Positions 58,261 through 64,000 of a stretch of DNA of 64,000 bases are shown one piece after another. The translations under genes were made by a program, and so were the position numbers. The DNA is taken from NCBI GenBank assembly GCA_016282145.1, contig JAEEJZ010000045.1, forward strand, positions 1 to 64,000, given 5' to 3'. The first letter of the stretch is position 1. Each line of letters starts with the position of its first letter. The stretch is from Bacteroidales bacterium (GTDB taxonomy: Bacteria > Bacteroidota > Bacteroidia > Bacteroidales > UBA932). The notes beneath the pieces were generated by a model. It was not told the origin of the DNA. It saw only the letters and a list, made by a program, of their open reading frames with translations, and made no database searches.

Positions 58261-58334
58261 GGGCAGTTATCCCTTCGGGGACTTGTTGCTTCGCAACCCT
58301 GTCCGGGTAAATGTCCCCTTCGGGACAACTGCCC
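58261..58334 (+). repeat. Core-in-palindrome element E5
   Basis: Arms gggcagttatcccttcggggac / gtccccttcgggacaactgccc around core 58283-58312 ttgttgcttcgcaaccctgtccgggtaaat; begins 2 nt after the YeiH stop. Confidence 0.93.
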
Positions 58335-58366
58335 AAAAACGACGGGTGTGCAATCAGGGAAAGAGG

Positions 58367-58636
58367 ATGAAAAATGCCGGAAAGACAGTAACGTTGGTGG
58401 TCGGTGGGGCGGTCCTTGCCGCTGCGCTCTACATTATGATCCGGGGTATCGGGCTCAGTGACAAGCTGGATTTTGGTGCCGGGGCCTATTATTATGCGGA
58501 TGTTCCGGATTTTGACAAGACCCTTGTGCCCGGAGAGTTTGCTGCTGCTTTGCCGTTTTGGGTGTACCTGTTGCTGTTTTTGGCCTGGGGGGTGCTGATG
58601 TATGCCCTCTGGAAGTGGCTGGACCGCCGCAGCTAG
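58367..58636 (+). CDS. Small two-TM membrane protein
   Basis: MKNAGKTVTLVVGGAVLAAALYIMIRG...FWVYLLLFLAWGVLMYALWKWLDRRS. ATG 58367; the track's upstream extension is repeat E5. Confidence 0.7.
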   Translation: MKNAGKTVTLVVGGAVLAAALYIMIRGIGLSDKLDFGAGAYYYADVPDFDKTLVPGEFAAALPFWVYLLLFLAWGVLMYALWKWLDRRS

Positions 58637-58661
58637 ACCGGTAGGTTTTGAGAAAAAATTG

Positions 58662-58669
58662 TATCTTTG
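58662..58669 (+). promoter_or_regulatory. -7 promoter motif for the ECF sigma gene
   Basis: TATCTTTG (TAnnTTTG), 12 nt before ATG 58682. Confidence 0.55.
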
Positions 58670-58681
58670 CGGCAAAGCCTC

Positions 58682-59254
58682 ATGGGAATGCAAGACATCG
58701 ATTTCACCAGGGTATATCTGGATACCTATAAGGACTTATGCCTCTTGGCCCTGAGGTATGTGCATTCTGAATCGGTTGCCGAGGATATAGTGCAGGAGGC
58801 TTTCTGCAAGGTGCTGGTCCGGCGTCCGGAAGTGTTCCGCTATGAAGACGAATCGCAGAGCCGGGCCTATATGTGGCGGGTGGTGCGCAATGAATCCATC
58901 GACTGGTGCCGCCGGAATGCCGGTCGTGCCGTCAGTATGGAAGAGCGTATGCTGGATGCGGAACTTTCACTCTTCGTGGAGGGTCTGATTGCCAAGGAGA
59001 ATTATGGTTCCTATGATTTCGACATGGTCTCATCGACGGTGAACGATGTGGTTACCGGTCTGCCTCCCCGGGCCCGCGAAGTATTTTCTCTCCGTCGCTC
59101 GGAAGGTTTGTCCAACAAGGATGTGGCCCAGCAGCTCGGGGTGACGGTCAAGGCGGTGGAAAAGCAGATGACCTTTGTGCTGAAACGTATCCGCCGGGCC
59201 TTTCATGAGAAGGGCATACCTTTTATTATATTATTAGGACTGTTTCTTAGATAG
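58682..59254 (+). CDS. ECF RNA polymerase sigma-70 factor
   Basis: Region 2 LALRYVHSESVAEDIVQEAFCKVLV; region 4 LPPRAREVFSLRRSEGLSNKDVAQQLGVTVKAVEKQM. Confidence 0.92.
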   Translation: MGMQDIDFTRVYLDTYKDLCLLALRYVHSESVAEDIVQEAFCKVLVRRPEVFRYEDESQSRAYMWRVVRNESIDWCRRNAGRAVSMEERMLDAELSLFVEGLIAKENYGSYDFDMVSSTVNDVVTGLPPRAREVFSLRRSEGLSNKDVAQQLGVTVKAVEKQMTFVLKRIRRAFHEKGIPFIILLGLFLR

Positions 59255-59292
59255 GAAGGTAGGGTAACTACCGTCTGTTTCGTGGTTATAGC

Positions 59293-60426
59293 GTGAGCCA
59301 CGAAAAAGAATTATTCCTTCATTATCTGGACGGCAAGGCCAGTCCAGCGCAGAAGCGTCAGCTTCTTGAATCCCTGAAAACGAACGAGACCGCCCAGGCG
59401 GAGTTCAAGGAAGTCTATAAGGAATGGGCTTCCGAGCATGGTGCGGCGTTCGATCCCTATCAATCCCTGGGTGTCATCCTGGAGCGGATTTCGCGCCGGC
59501 GCCCCTTCCGTTTCCCCGTTTGGGCGACGGTCGGTGCGGCGCTTGCCGTTGCCATGCTTTCCCTGGTGCTTTTCCTGCCGATGCGCAGAGGAGAAGGGGT
59601 CGAGGCGCCTGCCCCGGAATCCGGGCTGTATACCTGGCCGGAGTCTGCGGATCCCGTTGCCGTGCTTTGGGAGGGACTGACCGTCCGTTCCGAAGCCACG
59701 GAGATGCAGGTCGCCTGCACTCCCGGCGGCATCCGGATAGACGGTAACGAGTACATCGCCCCCAGCGGAGTACAGGCTACCTGTATGCTGGTCATTCCCT
59801 TCGGACACCGGGCGCGGGTGCTGTTCGCCGATGGGTCCGAAGTACATATGAATGCCCATTCCCGTATGCTCTTCCCTTTGAAGTTCGGCAAAGAACGCAA
59901 TGTGCGTATGACGGGAGAAGCCCTGTTTGATGTAAACAGGGACGCTCGCCGGCCCTTCATCGTCAGAATGGATGATCTGAGGGTCCGCGTCCTGGGAACC
60001 CGTTTTCTGGTGTCCGGGCGGGAAGATGAGTCCCGCAAGGTTGCCCTGGTTTCCGGTTCTGTGAATGTTTCCCTTGGCGGTGCACGCGCGCAATCGGTCA
60101 CCCTTGTTCCCAAACAACTCTATACGCTGGATGACAATGGGAAGATCAATGTCGAGGATGTTCCCGACATACTCCGGCTTCTGGACTGGACCAACGGAAC
60201 CTGTTGTGCCGACGGAACTTCCCTGCCGGAAGTGCTGGTCCGGGTGGGCCGCTATTATGGAGAAAAGATTCATTGCAGCCCGAAAGTGGCCGGGATCGCC
60301 TGTTCCGGTAATCTGCAACTCAAGGAGAATCTGTCTGAAATGTTTACCGAACTGTCACGAATCTTCCCTATCAAAAGCATAAAGCAGGACGGGGTCTGGC
60401 AAGTAACACTGGCAAGCGAAAAATAA
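59293..60426 (+). CDS. FecR family anti-sigma factor
   Basis: Single TM, then FecR domain: GHRARVLFADGSEVHMNAHSRMLFPLKFGKERNVRMTGEALFDVNRDARRPFIVRMDDLRVRVLGTRFLV. Confidence 0.92.
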   Translation: MSHEKELFLHYLDGKASPAQKRQLLESLKTNETAQAEFKEVYKEWASEHGAAFDPYQSLGVILERISRRRPFRFPVWATVGAALAVAMLSLVLFLPMRRGEGVEAPAPESGLYTWPESADPVAVLWEGLTVRSEATEMQVACTPGGIRIDGNEYIAPSGVQATCMLVIPFGHRARVLFADGSEVHMNAHSRMLFPLKFGKERNVRMTGEALFDVNRDARRPFIVRMDDLRVRVLGTRFLVSGREDESRKVALVSGSVNVSLGGARAQSVTLVPKQLYTLDDNGKINVEDVPDILRLLDWTNGTCCADGTSLPEVLVRVGRYYGEKIHCSPKVAGIACSGNLQLKENLSEMFTELSRIFPIKSIKQDGVWQVTLASEK

Positions 60427-60430
60427 CCAT

Positions 60431-63400
60431 ATGAAAAAACTAATCCTATTCATCTTCTGTATTTGGATGGGGCTTCAGGCAAGCCCCGTGCGTGCGCAGG
60501 ACGCAAAGGCGGGAATCACTTTCCCCTATGCGTCCCGAACCGTGGAGCAGACGCTTTCCATCCTGGAGCAGCAGGGTGGTTATTCGTTTTTCTATCAGAC
60601 CGGGACGATCGACCTTGCGCGCACCCTCACCATCGGCGCCCAGAACGAGACCATCGAGCAGGTGCTGACCAAACTGTTCGCCGGTTCCCAGGACAACTGG
60701 TCGGTTTCCGGCAAACAGGTTTATCTCAAGCATGATGAGGCCGCGGCTGCCCCCCATAACAAGAAGAAAACCAACAAACGCACCGTCGTGGGAACCGTGC
60801 TCGATGCGACGGACGATTATCCCATCATCGGAGCCGGCGTCGTGATCAAAGGTTCCCGTACGGGGACGGTCACGGACACGGAAGGCCATTTCTCCATTGA
60901 AGTGACCGGAGAGAGCTGCGAGATTGTCGTCAGTTCCCTTGGGTATAAGGACCTGACCATCTTCATTACCGATCAGGGCCTTATCGATGCCCGGCTCGAA
61001 CCGGATAACGAAGTGCTGAGCGAGGTGGTCGTCGTGGGTGCCGGTACGCAGCGCAGGGTCTCGGTGACGGGCGCCATCGCTGCCATCGAGGGAAAAATCC
61101 TGAGTGCGCCGACTTCCTCGCTGACCAATTCCCTGGCCGGTAAGCTGGCGGGTGTGATTTCCGTCACCTCCAGCGGCCAGCCCGGCAGTACCTCGGATTT
61201 CTATATCCGCGGTATTTCCACCTTCGGAGGACGTTCCACTCCGCTCATCCTCCTGGACGGCGTAGAAATCACGGCCAGCGACCTGAACAACATTCCGGCC
61301 GAGTCCATCGAGTCCTTCTCCATTCTGAAGGATGCTTCCGCGACCGCCATCTACGGTGCGCGCGGTGCGAACGGCGTCATGATCGTTACGACCAAGACCG
61401 GTACGGAGAATACGAAAGCCAAGATCAACGTTACGGTGGAGGCTTCCATCCTCCAGCCGGTGAATGTCGTGGAGTATGCTGACGGTGCCACCTTTATGGA
61501 GGCGTACAATAATGCCCAGCTGGCCCGCAACCCGAATGCCGAACTGCGCTACAGCGCCACCGATATCGAGAATACCCGCACCGGGCGCAACCCGTATATC
61601 TGGCCCAATGTGGACTGGTACGACCTGATGTTCCGGGACTTCTCCCTGAGCCAGCGGGCCAATGTCAACCTGCAGGGCGGCGGTTCGCGCGTTACCTATT
61701 ATATGAGTATCCAGATGAACCACGACGGCGGTATCCTGGATATCCCCCAGAACTATTCGTTCAACAACAACTATGACCGCTGGCTGTATACCTTCCAGAA
61801 CAACATCGGTTACCAGATTACGCCTTCCACGAAGATGACGCTCAAGATGAACGCGCAGATCATCAATCAGACCAGCCCGTCCATCTCCGCCAATTCCATC
61901 TTCCAGGCCATCTACAACAATACGCCGGTGTCCTTCCCGGCGGTGTTCCCCGAGCAGGAGGGATACGACCATCTGCTGTTCGGCTCCCAGATCATGAGTG
62001 CAGGGCGCTTCTACACGAACCCCTACGCCAATATGCTCAATACTTTCCAGGAGACCAACACTAACAAGCTGAACATTTCCCTGACGCTCAACCAGAAACT
62101 GGACTTCATCACCGAGGGCCTGTCCATCAACGCCCTGGTGAACTTCAATAATTACGCGTCCACCTGGTACACCCGTTCGCTTTCTCCCTATCTGTACAAT
62201 GTTCTCCCCGGAAGTTACGATCCTGAAAATCCCGTGGACTTCCGGCTCAACGAGTTGCAGGTAGGAACGAAGTATGTCAGCCAGTCCGGCATTTCTACAT
62301 CGACCAACAATACCTTCTATTTCGATGCCCGGCTCAACTACGAGCGTTCGTTCGGCCACCACAATGTGACGGCGATGGTGATGTATATGATGCGCCAGTA
62401 TCGAAGCGGCGTATTGCCCAACCGTAACCAGGGCTTCTCCGGCCGCGTGACCTACGACTGGTACAACCGTTATCTGGTAGAGTTGAACTTTGGTTACAAC
62501 GGTACCGAGCGTCTGGCAAAAGGGGAGCGTTTCGAATTCTTCCCCGCTATTTCCCTGGGTTGGGTACCTTCCAGCGAACCCTTCTGGAAAGTTATCCGCC
62601 CGGTCATCGATTACCTGAAGATCCGTGGTTCCTACGGTCTGGTGGGTAGCGACGAGACGGGATCTTCCGCCGGCGCGGCGCACTTCCTCTATGAAAATTC
62701 CGTGAGTATGAGCGGTGGTGAAACCTTCCGTACCGGCTACACCGGAAACACGGCGCGTACCGGCCCGATCGTGACCTCCTACGCGGTAGACGGTGCCCAC
62801 TGGGAAAGGGCCCGGGAACTGGATCTGGGTGTGGATATGAAGTGGTTTGACCAGTTGAGCGTCACCTTCGACTGGTACTACAATCAGCGGGAGCGCATCC
62901 TGATGAAGCGCGCCTCCTTCCCCAAGAGTCTGGGTTATGCCTCTTCCGTGCCCTGGAGCAACATCGGAAAGGTGGACAATACCGGTATCGAACTCAGCGT
63001 CAAGTGGGTGAAGCAGATTACGCCGGACCTGCTCATTGACCTTCGCGGCAACTATACCTATGCAAGAAATAAGTACGTGTATGTGGACGAACCGGATTAC
63101 CCCTATGTCTGGCAGACGGAGACCGGCAAGCCCTTGAGCCGTATGACGGGTTACATCGCCGAAGGCTTGTTCCAGAGTGAAGAGGAGATTGCCAACAGCG
63201 CGGACCAGTCCAACTTCGGCTCCTCCATCATGGTGGGTGACATCAAATACCGCGACGTCAACGGAGACGGCAAGATTACTACCGCTGACCAGGTGATGAT
63301 TTCCCCTTACGGGACGATGCCGCGCATCCAGTACGGTTTCGGCATCAGCGTCAACTGGAAGAAGTTCGACCTGAGCGTGTACTTCAACGGCTCCGCGATG

Positions 63401-63772
63401 CGGAACATCATGCTTTCCGGCTTCGAGCCCTTCATTGCCGACGATTCCAACGACCACAACCTGATGAAGTGGATTGCCGACGGGTACTGGCGCGAAGGGG
63501 CGGACAACAGCAACGCCACCTATCCCCGCCTCGGCCTGCTCAAGAGCAATATCTACAACAACCGGCAGCCGTCCAGTTATTGGGTGCGCCGGGCGGACTT
63601 CCTGCGCTTCAAGACCCTGGAGTTCGGCTGGTCCTTCCCTTATGGCCGTGTATATGTCAGCGGCGACAACATTTTTGTCTGGTCGCCCTTCAAATACTGG
63701 GATCCGGAACTCAGCTACTATTCCTATCCGCTTTCCAGGACCTTCAACCTTGGCGTACAATTCAAGTTTTGA
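60431..63772 (+). CDS. SusC/RagA family TonB-linked outer membrane protein with STN domain
   Basis: STN domain, carboxypeptidase-like repeat VVGTVLDATDDYPIIGAGVVIKGSRTGTVTDTEGHFSIEV, plug SVTGAIAAIEG, IYGARGANGVMIVTTK. Confidence 0.95.
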   Translation: MKKLILFIFCIWMGLQASPVRAQDAKAGITFPYASRTVEQTLSILEQQGGYSFFYQTGTIDLARTLTIGAQNETIEQVLTKLFAGSQDNWSVSGKQVYLKHDEAAAAPHNKKKTNKRTVVGTVLDATDDYPIIGAGVVIKGSRTGTVTDTEGHFSIEVTGESCEIVVSSLGYKDLTIFITDQGLIDARLEPDNEVLSEVVVVGAGTQRRVSVTGAIAAIEGKILSAPTSSLTNSLAGKLAGVISVTSSGQPGSTSDFYIRGISTFGGRSTPLILLDGVEITASDLNNIPAESIESFSILKDASATAIYGARGANGVMIVTTKTGTENTKAKINVTVEASILQPVNVVEYADGATFMEAYNNAQLARNPNAELRYSATDIENTRTGRNPYIWPNVDWYDLMFRDFSLSQRANVNLQGGGSRVTYYMSIQMNHDGGILDIPQNYSFNNNYDRWLYTFQNNIGYQITPSTKMTLKMNAQIINQTSPSISANSIFQAIYNNTPVSFPAVFPEQEGYDHLLFGSQIMSAGRFYTNPYANMLNTFQETNTNKLNISLTLNQKLDFITEGLSINALVNFNNYASTWYTRSLSPYLYNVLPGSYDPENPVDFRLNELQVGTKYVSQSGISTSTNNTFYFDARLNYERSFGHHNVTAMVMYMMRQYRSGVLPNRNQGFSGRVTYDWYNRYLVELNFGYNGTERLAKGERFEFFPAISLGWVPSSEPFWKVIRPVIDYLKIRGSYGLVGSDETGSSAGAAHFLYENSVSMSGGETFRTGYTGNTARTGPIVTSYAVDGAHWERARELDLGVDMKWFDQLSVTFDWYYNQRERILMKRASFPKSLGYASSVPWSNIGKVDNTGIELSVKWVKQITPDLLIDLRGNYTYARNKYVYVDEPDYPYVWQTETGKPLSRMTGYIAEGLFQSEEEIANSADQSNFGSSIMVGDIKYRDVNGDGKITTADQVMISPYGTMPRIQYGFGISVNWKKFDLSVYFNGSAMRNIMLSGFEPFIADDSNDHNLMKWIADGYWREGADNSNATYPRLGLLKSNIYNNRQPSSYWVRRADFLRFKTLEFGWSFPYGRVYVSGDNIFVWSPFKYWDPELSYYSYPLSRTFNLGVQFKF

Positions 63773-63775
63773 CGT

Positions 63776-64000
63776 ATGAAAAAGATATTTCCCGTATTTC
63801 TTATTCTTTTTGGCGTTATCTCCTGTGATTACCTCTCGGTGGTTCCGCCCGAGCAGCCCGACCTGGACGATATGATCACGGACAACGCCACTGCGTTGAA
63901 CCACCTGTACGGCTGTTATGGCTACCTTCAGGAGGAAATCCGTATTTTCCCGGACTTCACCAGTATCGACGGTGGCGGTACGGACGAAAGCGTCGCACCG
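63776..64000 (+). CDS. SusD/RagB-like lipoprotein, partial (runs off window)
   Basis: ATG 63776; MKKIFPVFLILFGVISCDYLSVVPPEQPDLDDMITDNATALNHLYGCYGYL, lipobox, position after susC. Confidence 0.85.
   Translation, partial: MKKIFPVFLILFGVISCDYLSVVPPEQPDLDDMITDNATALNHLYGCYGYLQEEIRIFPDFTSIDGGGTDESVAP

Noticed and set aside
60446-63904. 1152-aa antisense ORF opposite the SusC gene
   Set aside because: Length is striking but it mirrors the SusC frame and overlaps the susD start; no recognisable family.

Overview
The window is a Bacteroidales-type chromosome segment. Support: SusC/SusD with an ECF sigma/anti-sigma pair, S46 and C69 peptidases, a serine palmitoyltransferase-like enzyme, and TAnnTTTG promoter motifs. 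No rRNA, tRNA or CRISPR array was recognised. Genes, left to right: a 5'-truncated C-A-PCP-reductase NRPS; S46 dipeptidyl-peptidase; pheS; C69 dipeptidase; SPT-like plus SDR; GH77 malQ; a RAYT-like HUH transposase bracketed by long palindromic repeats; pbpC and alpha-2-macroglobulin; secDF; dnaE; a ThiL-like protein lacking the family's catalytic motifs; glyS; ybeY; mnmG with an internal parS-like palindrome; ruvA; sufS/sufE/sufT-like/folK; tonB; hflX; mfd; ruvB; frdA/frdB; coaX; OM barrel/TPR/lptC/ppiD; ychF; an endonuclease-family gene; galK; CpXC protein; YeiH; ECF sigma/FecR/SusC/SusD (3'-truncated). The most unusual signals are non-coding. First, five dispersed elements share a ~30-nt core (TTGTTGC-Tnn(n)-GCAACCCTRTCCGGGTAAAT), each at the apex of a long inverted repeat whose arms differ between loci. 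Second, a ~150-210 bp palindrome-rich repeat brackets the RAYT gene, with a third inverted copy 7 kb away. Third, a ~164-bp multi-hairpin element abuts a start codon. Fourth, a perfect parS-like 16-mer and a DnaA-box-like cluster suggest the replication origin may be near. All readings were made by hand; no searches or computations were run.
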